This document shows, piece by piece, positions 53,781 through 63,560 of a stretch of DNA of 64,000 nucleotides. Numbering within the stretch: the first letter of the stretch is position 1; each line of letters begins with the position of its first letter. The DNA comes from Odontocerum albicorne (taxonomy: Eukaryota; Arthropoda; Insecta; Trichoptera; Odontoceridae). The stretch lies in contig OX463845.1 in assembly GCA_949825065.1 (NCBI GenBank), forward strand, positions 25,212,728 through 25,276,727, read 5' to 3'. The translations under genes and the position numbers were made by a program. The notes under the pieces are model-generated. The model was not told where the DNA came from. It saw only the letters and a list, made by a program, of their open reading frames with translations, and searched no databases.

Positions 53781-55086
53781 ATCTCCAGTACTAAGGATCG
53801 TGATAGTATAATCAGTATCAAGGGATTTCGACACCCAGTATTAAGCATTATCATACAAACAGTTAAGAAAAAATATAAATCGATTAGTAGAAAGTTAAGA
53901 GGTTTAGGCTTTCATTTAAACTTACTAGCGTCTACAGGAATTAAATAGTGAATTGAAAAATGCGGACCGAAGAATTTTCACTCAGAGCCTTAAACGAATT
54001 TTTGTTCTCGTTCAACATTTTCCACACACATGTAACACGGCACGGAGTAGTGAGGGATGGTATATTTACAGGCTCATAAATCATTTTATTGCTGGTCATT
54101 TAGCACCACTAGCCATTACGAGGGTTGTTAATGAGCGAAGGGGCACTGAGCATTAATTCTCTCTCTAAACTTTACATCATAATTGGTACAATAAAGCTAT
54201 TTATTAATGGTGGCGTAAAATGCAATAAATCAACGTTGTTTTTCTTTATACAACAGTCGAAACCCCACAAATTTGTTACAACTCTTGAAGCACTCAAGAA
54301 AATACTTCTCTAGATATTTATTTCTTTTCATACTTTTTCAGTTTTAACAGAAAGAAACACTCTCATATAAAAATAATGTTTTCATGTAAAGTCTTCACTG
54401 TATGAAGAATTAAACTCTCTTAAATCGATTTATTTAAAAATATATATATTTTTGAAAAATATTTAATGTAAATCTGTGCGATTATTTTCGAATTGATTTA
54501 CTAATGTAATGAGCATTCTCTATATAATTTAGATTCAATATTTTGATTGTTTTATCGCTTATTACATATTCAAAATGTATGATGTTTGTGCTATGTGTGT
54601 AACGTAGAAAAGTTCAAAAGAAGACGCATGAGATGGGGCAAGACAAAAAATATTAATATTGAAATTGTGTATGTGATAACGTGGGATTCTTGAGTATGCA
54701 TCATAACATGATGTAGAGTATAAATATTTCAGCTGAGTGTTTAAGTATTTAGATTAAACATTGAAATTTTATATGTGATAAAGTGGGATTCTTAATTATG
54801 TGTTATAATATGACGCATAGTATGAATATTTCAGCTGAGTGTTTAAATATTAAGAAATAAATATACTATATGATCATGTATCATGATCTACAAGACGCGC
54901 CAATTTATTTATCCTCCAGGATCTATAGGTCAATAAAAGTTTGTCAACGACATGCAGGGAGAGACATGTCGCTCAAAAAGATGAAGATATTTAGGAAAAG
55001 CTGGTAGTGATTGGAATTGTTGATGGGTGGCGAGCGAGAGGACGGTCTTACTTATTGAAGCTGAATGAGAATGATTCGAACTGAGA
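53781..55086. other. Unassigned sequence
   Basis: No supported gene. A degenerate 110-bp duplication may be present at 54650-54860 (GTGATAANGTGGGATTCTT, TATTTCAGCTGAGTGTTTAA twice). Confidence 0.4.
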
Positions 55087-55209
55087 GAATGAAGTTTGCT
55101 TATTGAAGCTGCACTCGTCATAGATCAGGACCGGGAGGAAAGGAGGCGAATCATTCTCTCAGTTCCAGATCATCAGGGAACCACGACTCTTAGTCATGAA
55201 ACCAACTAA
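55087..55209 (+). pseudogene. LINE ORF 3' end
   Basis: From 55111 an open frame reads ALVIDQDREERRRIILSVPD, HQGTTTLSHETN and stops with TAA at 55207-55209. It follows the AxxDRExWRxII ... DHQGTTTLSHETN ending known from insect LINE ORFs. Upstream, RSYLLKLNEN-like pieces are frameshifted. Only the last 40 or so codons remain. Confidence 0.55.
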
Positions 55210-55529
55210 CTAAAAGAAAGAATTTAGTTCACTTCAACATTTTGTGTGTTTTTTAACCCAAATTTGTGTCCTATGTCAGTGATTTTAGGAGTACCTATTC
55301 CACTGTTGCGTCATGTATGTGAGTGTATTGTTTATCTGTGAATACTTATAAGAAGTATTTTGGGCAGTTATCTTGACTTTCAAATGGCGTTGGTTTTCTC
55401 TCTATTCCCCACATAGTCCCCAAGTTGCTTCGCTCGGGTCAACCACAGTTGTGCGTGGCGATCATCTCCAATGGGATGGTATCCTATGTCAGCGACTCTG
55501 GTAGACATCGTAAGATTCCGACATCCTCC
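55210..55529. other. Unassigned sequence
   Basis: No supported feature. GC content rises from about 55400. Confidence 0.35.
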
Positions 55530-55690
55530 AGCTCACCCCGCTAAACCCCGCAGCCCCCCAGACACCCGCTGCGCTTTGCGTCCAAGAGGAGGAAGACGAA
55601 GGCACATTGCGACGATTTTTCGACCGACAGATAAGCAATGCCATGCGCAACATTACTAAGAATAAATATATGAATTTTCTGATTGAGTAA
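55530..55690 (+). other. Candidate decayed coding segment or terminal exon
   Basis: This is a GC-rich patch in AT-rich flanks. One frame, opened by a stop at about 55511, reads ILQLTPLNPAAPQTPA, ALCVQEEEDEGTLRRFFDRQ, ISNAMRNITKNKYMNFLIE and ends TAA at 55688-55690. The acidic run followed by an amphipathic FF-containing end is loosely reminiscent of the BESS region of MADF-BESS proteins, and several CAG acceptor-like sites precede it. There is no donor, start or second exon in sight. A retroelement fragment is equally possible. The other open frame here (55471-55659) is arginine- and proline-rich and looks like a shadow. Confidence 0.25.
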
Positions 55691-56424
55691 TTATTCGACA
55701 CAGGCCTTACCTAGTAAAGTGGTTGACTTTATCCACAAACTGGTGGGTTTTTTGTATTGTATTTTTGTACCAGTAATCTTCAGTTCACCTCTCTTTTAGA
55801 CCTATTTATAATTAGAAATGTTATATTGTCGATAAAATATAAAAATTCAAATAATAAACTTCCATTTTTATGAATGATGTGAATAAACTCTAAAAACTGG
55901 TTACACCAATAACAAAAAGGATGTTCAGTCACATCTCGAACTATAATACTCGTACATTGGTGAGAGGAAAGAGGAGAAAAATAAATAAACATGAAAGATG
56001 TTATCAATATGCGCAGTATTCCTCTCGCTTCAGATTTCTTTGAAATAACTAGCTGAAGAAAAACTTTTGATAGATAAAAGGGTGAAAAAGTTTTTGCAGA
56101 TAGAGAGAGTGTAAAGAGCCTTTGTGGGAAATAAATGATGAGGGTGAATGGTATATAGATGGAATTGGAAAGGGCTTAGGAGGTCCGCGACCCTAACCGC
56201 TCCTTTCATCCGGATAGGATCTTACCACCTATCTGCCGGGCCTTTATTCGCTTAATGAAATTACACAGGAATAATAAGGTCTGTATACTGCTATTCATGT
56301 AACACAGGAGGGGTCAAAAGGTAAATCGTGACAGATTATTGTGCCATTTATAGCGGCTATAGAATTGTTTGCCAAATTTATTCTGATATATATTGTAGAA
56401 AAAGAAATGCCATATATTTTTTTC
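55691..56424. other. Unassigned sequence
   Basis: No supported gene. TACTCGTA occurs at 55947. Confidence 0.35.
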
Positions 56425-56545
56425 ATAGTTCGTATGGTACCGAAATGAACACATAACTAAATTGATGATTTAGATATGCTGAAAAGTGTGGTTGGGAGAC
56501 AATATTATTTTCGGCTCCAGTAATCGAGACTTAACCAGATGAGGC
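56425..56545 (-). repeat. SINE family B, tail-only fragment
   Basis: TTCGTATGGTACCGAAATGA, AAATTGATGATTTAGATATG, CTGAAAAGTGTGGTTGGGAG and ACAATATTATTTTCGGC match the family-B tail in antisense. The tRNA-like head is missing. Confidence 0.6.
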
Positions 56546-56579
56546 CCATTTTTGCTATGAACATGAAAATTTGAAGGAA

Positions 56580-56760
56580 GAAAAAAATGAAAAGTCTGAA
56601 AATAAGGACAGCTTAATAGTTAAAATAAATGTGTGGGAACATGTATGAATGTGGAAGCAGCGAAAACTGTTTGCGTGATAGAACATTTTGGCATTGTGTC
56701 TTATTTGCCTACTCCAACTGGTAAACTGTAAATTTGTTTTTATGTGTGTATGCCATATAA
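56580..56760 (+). pseudogene. Possible LINE tail
   Basis: VWEHVMNVEAAKTVCVIEHF and GIVSYLPTPTGKL in shifting frames resemble the VEEAKxVCxDRxxW ... SAYPxGxx ending of RTE-like ORFs. The DNA TATTTGCCTACTCCAACTGG parallels GATCTGCCTACTCCAATGGG at 10230. Weak. Confidence 0.35.
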
Positions 56761-57641
56761 TTGAACTTTTAACTTAAAAGCTTAACGGAATAAAGTTGGA
56801 AAGAGCGATATCAATTAAGAGTAAATTAAAAATGATAAGTAAAGGGGGAGAAATAAGATGACAAGAAAATATATTTTTAGTAATGAAAACGAAAAAAATA
56901 CAAATGAATAAAATTAATTTAAATTCAGTACGATTCAATAAAAAATACGTTTTTTTTAACTTTGTGAGTTTTCTTGCAATAACATCAGTTAATGGAAATC
57001 TTTGAATTCTGAAATGCACACAAAACACTTGTTATGAAAAGGGCAGGACTTACAGCCTATCTTGACAGCATTAACAATTTTAATTACATTGCAATTTACC
57101 CAACATGCTCATTTGTTGTTTATTTCAGTCAGTAAAATATGCCAGTTTAAAGATGATTAAATAGTATTATATAAGCAAAGTATATGATAGACATACCCTC
57201 TGGATTAATGTTTTGTATTATACTAACATTGAATAAAGTACAACCTGGCAGACATTTGCCAAATGAAAATTATGTCTGTTATGTAAAACGACAGCGAATC
57301 TATTTATTGAGTTCTACCGGGAGTCGAAAGAAACAACCATTTTATCATCTAGCTACAGAGTTTTTCTTCGTCTTCTTGAATAATGACCGAGAACTCCAAT
57401 ATATATGAAGGAGTATACACCAGTGTCAAGTGATGCCCATTTCATAGGATCTCGTTAGGTCTATTCACATGGGCGAAATCGGCGCACTTGGTTGTCGCGT
57501 CCGTAGTTGGTATTTTGGGTATATTAAAGCAACTCTGTCCGAGACTACTGTTATTGTTATGTAGGCCGTTTTTATTTCTTTGTAGTGAACCTGCGACACA
57601 AGTCTGCTTTTTTAATAACTGTATTCAAGGGACGTAAAGTA
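56761..57641. other. Unassigned sequence
   Basis: No supported gene. Confidence 0.35.
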
Positions 57642-57645
57642 TTAA

Positions 57646-58355
57646 GGGGGTATTCTACTCTAGAGGCGTGAATTTCGGGCGTTTTATCAGACTAAATAAA
57701 AAAAAACAAAAAAGATTTTTAGTACACATTTTTTAAAGTTTGTTTATTGATGATTTGAGAATGTATCAAAACATTTTTGAATATAAAAAATGAAAAATTA
57801 AAGATGTTATCAGCTGTTATATCTTGTAAAAAAAGGGGATAAGCTGGTCGACATGATTGGAACCTTTTTGTAAATTAAAAACAAAAAACATACACAGTTT
57901 CTTGATAAAAAATAATGTCGTTATAGTTGGAACCAAAGAAAAAAAAATATCGTAAAATGGCGGCTGTCGAAATTTTTTTTAAATTTTTTACGATTTTTTT
58001 TTAAATTTAAAAAAATAGTAAAAAAAATAGTTTTGAACTTTCCAAGGTAGAGACGATATAAAAATATTAATCGAATTTCAAACCAAATTTGAAGGCAATC
58101 GGTTGGATAGAACTCGAGATTTTATGTCGACCAGGTCGAAAAAAGTAGTTTTGAGAAAAACGCGTTTAAGATTATTGTCCGAGGCATTCCGGTGCTGCGT
58201 AATTACTGCCTCATTTATAGCTATAACTTCATAAATATTGAGAATTAAAAAAAAAATCGTTTTGAGAACATATTCTTAAAGGTCTAAACTTTGAGAATAT
58301 GCAAAAAACAAAAATATGATTTTTTCAAATTTCTCGAGTAGAATACTCGTACCCC
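57646..58355. mobile_element. TTAA-flanked miniature transposon, 710 bp
   Basis: The left end GGGGGTATTCTACTCTAG follows TTAA (57642-57645). The right end, read inwards on the minus strand, is GGGGTACGAGTATTCTACTCGAG and is followed by TTAA (58356-58359). The ends pair once the 6-bp CGAGTA insert in the right one is removed. TTAA target duplication is typical of piggyBac and Kolobok elements. The terminal GGGG is not the CCC typical of piggyBac, so I leave the superfamily open. The interior is AT-rich and non-coding, with a GC-richer block (CCGAGGCATTCCGGTGCTGC) near 58180. Confidence 0.85.
58344..58351. other. TACTCGTA insertion within a terminal inverted repeat
   Basis: The two ends of the TTAA element should match. 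The left has GGGGGTATTCTACTC; the right (inward) has GGGGTA-CGAGTA-TTCTACTC. The six extra bases lie at the TA and produce TACGAGTA. The insertion must have followed, or accompanied, the element's formation. Confidence 0.85.
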
Positions 58356-58359
58356 TTAA

Positions 58360-59539
58360 GGTAATTATTTACCTACAAGTTTCATATAAAAATGAAAAAA
58401 CAATATTTTGATTTGCACATTGTTTATATGATGATTAAAATATATATTTACGGGAGTGTAATTAACAAAGGATTATCTTCTCTTGTGAAAATGACATGTT
58501 GTATTATTTTTCACTGTCAAATATTGTAATAGTGATTGAGTATGATTGTTAGTCATCTTGTAAGTTGAAGACACCTGTATATTGATTTATTGTGTAAAAA
58601 CTGTTGCATATCAGCAATAATCTTTAAGACTGTTCCACACAGTCTTAAAATATCAATCCTAAATTTAAGATAGTAAAGATATTATAGTTCCTAGACGATC
58701 GGCATAATCAATCGGTTGCTGTCTTTTGTTTGGCAGATTTCCATATTTGTTTTGTGTTGCTCACTAGCGCTGTAAGGAGTATCTCCGAAGCACCACAAAC
58801 ATTATTCCAAATGCATTATAATCTCAACAACTACATCAAAATTAAACCCAATACCCCTCATCACATGCTTTACATTCGCATCAGTCATTCATTCAATTTA
58901 CTTATTCATATCACTTCATTAAGATTACCTAGCGCTTGGATTTATCTCGACTTAATTAAAGATACAGGATTCCGAGTGGAGGCTGACAGACAACCGCAAA
59001 GTAAATCTCTATTAGTGTTATATCGTAAGTCACTAATGTGGATCGTATAATTCATGAGAATATGAATTATTTAACGTAATTGAATTTACAAAGAAAATAA
59101 TACCTTAAGTGTTAACTTAAACAAAGTGATATAATATAACAAAGGAAAATAAATGTATAAAAATAAAGCATCCTAACTATTTGCTTCCAGATAATGTTTT
59201 TTTTTAATGAAAGCTGTATTAATGTGCTTATTTATCTGTTTGGTTCGTATTTTTTATTATTAGATTGTTCTCTTTTAAAGAAGTTTCGCATTTATCGGAT
59301 ATATATCGTAACCACAACATTTTCGTTGCTAATTTCCATTCCATAAATGCTGAAAGTATATTATTACGAAAGGTAATAGTGTAAAGCATTTTTTCGATCA
59401 TTGTTTAACCGAATTGCTTGAGCGGTTTTTGGCGCCATTTTGAAGATGGGTTAAAATAAATTGCTTTTTCTATGTTTGATGCTTTTTTACTACAGCAAAA
59501 TAAAAAAACTGCTACGCATACCAAAAAATTATATGTATA
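58360..59539. other. Unassigned sequence
   Basis: The 106-codon frame at 58730-59050 is the longest here. It has mixed composition and no recognisable domain, start context or neighbouring exon, so I do not call it a gene. Confidence 0.35.
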
Positions 59540-59758
59540 GTGTATGGCGAAGATGTAGTAAGCGATCGTGTGTTAAATGTGGATAAAAAATCAACGTTCG
59601 ATGCAACACTTGAAGAGAGTGTCGGTTCTGGAAAGACAATTATCACTGATGACGATCAAATTAAGGTTTTGATCGAGAATAAACAGCGTTATACGACAAG
59701 AGATATTGCCATTGTCCATTTGAGTTTCAAATTAATTTATCTTCGATTTTGCCATTAA
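59540..59758 (+). pseudogene. mariner transposase N-terminal fragment
   Basis: The frame reads MYGEDVVSDRVLNVD, then SVGSGKTIITDDDQIKVLIE and NKQRYTTRDIA. This follows the mariner pattern VYGEDxVSxRxxxxWFxxFxxGDFSLED ... SGRPxxxDDDQIxxLIExNxRYTTREIA, which is the DNA-binding helix-turn-helix region. The WFxxF segment is degraded and the sequence diverges after TTRDIA. The catalytic domain is absent. Confidence 0.75.
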
Positions 59759-59814
59759 CTCAAAGATCCATTTTTTAGGAACCTGTTTTTATTGAGTTGA
59801 TGGGAAAGAAATTT

Positions 59815-59970
59815 TGTATTTTCAGGTCAAATTCAAACGTTAAATACTACCAAATGCTCGCAGATGGTGGATTTTGATGTTGTCAGCATCATCTCGTGTC
59901 GTAGAACTCTGGTTATTTTCGACCAAATCCTTGATTTGGTCATCATCAGTGGTAATCAGCCTTCCCATGA
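59815..59970 (-). pseudogene. Second mariner fragment, opposite orientation
   Basis: On the minus strand, DDDQIKDLVENNQSSTTR followed by DDADNIKIHHLRAFG covers the same helix-turn-helix region as the fragment just to the left. The pair is head to head, about 60 bp apart. Its DNA also resembles 16350-16440 (TCGTGTCGTAGAAC shared), suggesting the two come from one family. Confidence 0.7.
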
Positions 59971-60190
59971 TGTTAAAAGATCATTAATTTATTTTAGTTT
60001 TAAGAATATTTATATACCTACATTAAATTACAAAAAGAATAAAAACGAGAATTACATTAAAAGATCATTTAATTTTGAATAACCTAAGGTAAAAACATCA
60101 TTGCCAAAATAAAGAAATGTATCAATTGAGAGCCAATAGGTATGCAAAATCGTGACATCGCCAATACAAAAAGTTCCAACAGTATGCTCC
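59971..60190. other. Unassigned sequence
   Basis: No supported feature. Confidence 0.3.
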
Positions 60191-60395
60191 GAGCTAAAAG
60201 ACAAATGTCGCTTGTCTGCTTTGGTATATGAGGGAGGTTTCCTGGAAGGTGCACCAGTCCGTCCCCTGAGTCCCTGAGGCCGCAGAACTCCTGGCTCCTG
60301 ATTGTATCATCAATCCTGACTGGATGCTACTGCCGTGTGTAGGTATTGAACACGATCCGACTTCGTGTAAGGGACAGGCGATTGACAATCTTCAT
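60191..60395 (-). repeat. GC-richer block, possible SINE
   Basis: On the minus strand, AATCGCCTGTCCCTTACACG and GTGTTCAATACC could be eroded box A and box B of a tRNA-like head, with a GC-richer body (CCCTGAGTCCCTGAGGCCGC on plus). There is no second copy in the window to confirm it. Confidence 0.3.
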
Positions 60396-61837
60396 TTCGC
60401 ACGACTTGTATTCAACATTTAGAAAACGTGATTAATTTATTCTTAATATATGTAGAGAAATCAGTCTAGACACAAAATATATTGGCAAATGTGCCATTGA
60501 AATTATGCAATCTACTTTGACACGTGTATTTTTCTTACTTTTCTTGAAACTTTTTTGCATACGTTAGTAAATTTTTCATGCTTAATACGAATTGCTTAGC
60601 GACTCGAAAAACATTTTTTAAATTTCAAGTGGTTCAAGTTATTTTTTTACTACACCAATTATTTTTATTGTATTTTATGTTTGATTTAATGTAGATAGGT
60701 TTCACAAAACAAAACAGGAAGGTCAGATGCCGGTGACCCGTGGGCATCGCACAGGCTAAATCGATATAACCTTGATTTAATTAAGCTTAATGCGTCAAAC
60801 CAAGTATGTAACATACAAAACAAAAATAAACAAATCGATAGTCACAAGCATCAAATAACTAAAACCATACCAAAAAAGGCAAATTAAATCGCATTATAAT
60901 TACAATATATTACACCAAGAAAAAGAAATTTAAATCCAAATATGTATTATTAATTACTGGTATTTTATTTTTAGTGATTCCTGATTTTTGCTTACTTATT
61001 TTTAGATAATAAAAAACAATCATAACCCATAGAATCAAGAAAAAAGGAACTGCTAATGTAATAATACTTTTCCATTGTATAATTTTGATCTAAATTGAAT
61101 TTGAGTTATAATTTTGTGATGACGTTTCCTCTTACTAAATCTGGTCTGTTTTCTATCAACCATTTTTTTTTATTTCAGTTTTATATTTACGAAATATATT
61201 GAAACCACTTATGCCTTTAGGCAATGCATTGAATAATTTAGAAGTCACGGATACGAAACTACCCTGACCAAAAACCGTTCGTATTTATGATATTTTTATT
61301 TACCTAAAATTTCTTCGTCTTGTTTCATAAATGTTTGTTCTAATATTGCAATATTTTCCAAAATCATACAGAATTGGTTTTTAAGTTGCTCTAATTTAGG
61401 CGAGGTATACTATGAAAACAGTAGACATATACCTTGGTGAATAAAAATACGTTCCATATTTCGATACAAAAATCCATTTTCAGCAAGGGTTCATTCATTT
61501 TTATCAAGAAACCAGAGGGTATAAAACATATTCTTTATTTAATTATGAAAATGATATATTTCTATACAAAATTACATAATAAGCTAGAAATCATAAAAGC
61601 TTGTTTGCTAATGGAACCCGTGTATTAGTATATAACCTTATATTTAATACTAAGTGTATCTCACTTATTTTTTTACTGGTACCGCCAATATCTAGTTGAC
61701 GAATGATAAAATATCTACCACCATTAAATTCAATTATATTGAATCAGCGTATTAAATATATCCAAACAATTCAAGTATTAAAACCAGTAAACAGTAATAA
61801 ATCGAACCAACGTAACCAAAAATGGATTTATCTGGAG
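60396..61837. other. Unassigned AT-rich sequence
   Basis: No supported gene over about 1.4 kb. Confidence 0.4.
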
Positions 61838-62008
61838 CTTAGTTGATGAGAAGTCTGTCTTCCAAGTCGAGGCTGATATAATTATTTAAAAAAAACGTTA
61901 CCATTTGGTGATCACTTAAGCCCTATGCAACACTTTTTTGATTCGTTGAAAGATATTGCCACGTGAGAATAAACTCACTATTTTAAATTGTATATATTTA
62001 AAGTGTCA
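61838..62008 (+). repeat. tRNA-derived SINE, family A
   Basis: The head GAGCTTAGTTGATGAGAAGT CTGTCTTC has box A; the box-B region is eroded. The tail GAAAGATATTGCCACGTGAG AATAAACTCACTATTTTAAA TTGTATATATTTAAAGTGTC is of family-A type. Confidence 0.65.
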
Positions 62009-62087
62009 TAAAATAGAACACAAACTGCGTCAGAAGTCAAACATCGAGTAAAACGAAGGCAATGATGATTTTTTTACATTTTTGTTG
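62009..62087. other. Spacer between two oppositely oriented SINEs
   Basis: About 80 bp separate a plus-strand and a minus-strand family-A SINE, so transcripts across both could fold on themselves. Confidence 0.4.
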
Positions 62088-62275
62088 TATGTAGTACTAC
62101 CTGGTAAATTCATTACCAATTGAAAATCTTTAACGATTAACCAGAAATATGTTAAAGTCACCTTATGAGAAAACTACACTGGAACCCTTTTTAATAAAAT
62201 TTGGTACCAGCGAGAATCAAACCCGTAATTTTTGGGTCCGAAGACAGGCGTCCCACCAACTAGACTACATAAGTC
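62088..62275 (-). repeat. tRNA-derived SINE, family A
   Basis: On the minus strand the head TGTAGTCTAGTTGGTGGGAC GCCTGTCTTC has a good box A, and TACGGGTTTGATTCTCGC a good box B, followed by TGGTACC. The body AGTGTAGTTTTCTCATAAGG matches the family. The tail (TTAATCGTTAAAGATTTTC ...) is degenerate. Confidence 0.75.
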
Positions 62276-63109
62276 GATTTATTTAGGTACAAAAATAATC
62301 CGTGAATTTTTTTTTACATAAAATAGTTTATAAATATAATACAAACTCATAAGTCCCTACATCCAATTAAGACGCTTATAGAAATTTATCAATTAGTATT
62401 AATTCACAAATCAAAAGTTTCTAAGATGTCATTCAATAGCTTTTCTCCCATATAATTGAATTTCTCTTGCGATAATAATTGTTTCACGAAAATTCAGGTA
62501 GAAATTAATTCTGTGATCATTTCGTTAGTAGTAAAAGGTATTTGAAAGTGACAGTTTGTGAGAAAAGGCATTAATTTTCATAGAAAATTATCCATTCAAT
62601 AATTTCTCATGGAGGCAAGCCTGATTTTATTATGGAAACAAACCTGATTTCGGTGTAAACAAGAACGAACCGTTTCTAAGGGAATAATGAGCGTTCGTTG
62701 TTTAGGGAGGAAAAGGGTTGATAGAATACCAATCACCATCTTGCGGTATGGTTAGAAGATAGAGAATTTCACTATCATCTGATAGTGTACAATACAAAAT
62801 AGATTTAGTTGAAGAATTGGGGTTTATAAATAACACAGAATACTTACAGTGATTTGTGAGTCGTTAAACATTGTTTTGACGACCAAAGAAGAAAACATAA
62901 ATACTGCTGATGCTATTTTAGATATCTTGTAAATTAAAACAAAACTTAATTATGAGTTTTCAATTGATAAACGTAAAAACGTGTCTAAATTATACTCACA
63001 AATTGGTGAAAATTAGACAATTTAACTTGTAAAATATAAACGTTACTTATTATTTTTTATGAGACAACAATTTGGATTTTGTATACGAGTATAAAAATAT
63101 TTTATGAAT
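62276..63109. other. Unassigned AT-rich sequence
   Basis: No supported gene. TACGAGTA occurs at 63084. Confidence 0.4.
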
Positions 63110-63560
63110 TATACATACATACACACCATCACGCCATTTCCTCTTTGGGGTAGGCAGAGACGACTGAGTACTAAACTTTTCTATCGTGACTGTAAATATC
63201 AGTCGATTCCTTAACTCCAAACTACTTATCTTACAGCTAATTCGGTTTTTCTGACTTCTTACCTTTTTCTCTTTCAAATTTTCATTCATTTGCTCTAACC
63301 ATATTTTGCCGTTTTCTCATATTACTCTCACTTACGTTTGCACTGATTATTTCGTTAACTTTCTTTATTCCCTGTCTACCTCAAAGTACTTTTCATCATT
63401 ATTATAACATCTTTCCCTAGTTCATATTGAACTTCATATCTTCATTCCTTATTTTGTCATACATCGTTATGCCACATAATCTTTTAAGTGCAAGCATGTC
63501 TATAACATTTATTCCGCTCCTTTATAACATTAACGATGAAACTAATTATACTCCATTTCC
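63110..63560 (-). pseudogene. RTE-like LINE 3' end with lepidopteran-type terminus
   Basis: The left edge is the 3' end: CATACATACACACCATCACG, CCATTTCCTCTTTGGGGTAG GCAGAG on the plus strand. Moving right (upstream for the element), words such as TCTAACCATATTTTGCCG (minus KIWLEQMNE-like), TATGCCACATAATC (minus RLCGIT, standing for LRWFGHV) and CATTATTATAACATC follow the order found in the relic at 30725. The protein frame is lost, but the layout is the same. Confidence 0.55.

Noticed and set aside
57225..57260. Possible family-A SINE tail (AGTACAACCTGGCAGACATT)
   Set aside because: Only about 20 bases resemble the tail, and no body or head is adjacent.
58730..59050. 106-codon open frame as a possible gene
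   Set aside because: No recognisable domain, no splice context, no conserved neighbour; length is compatible with chance in 64 kb.
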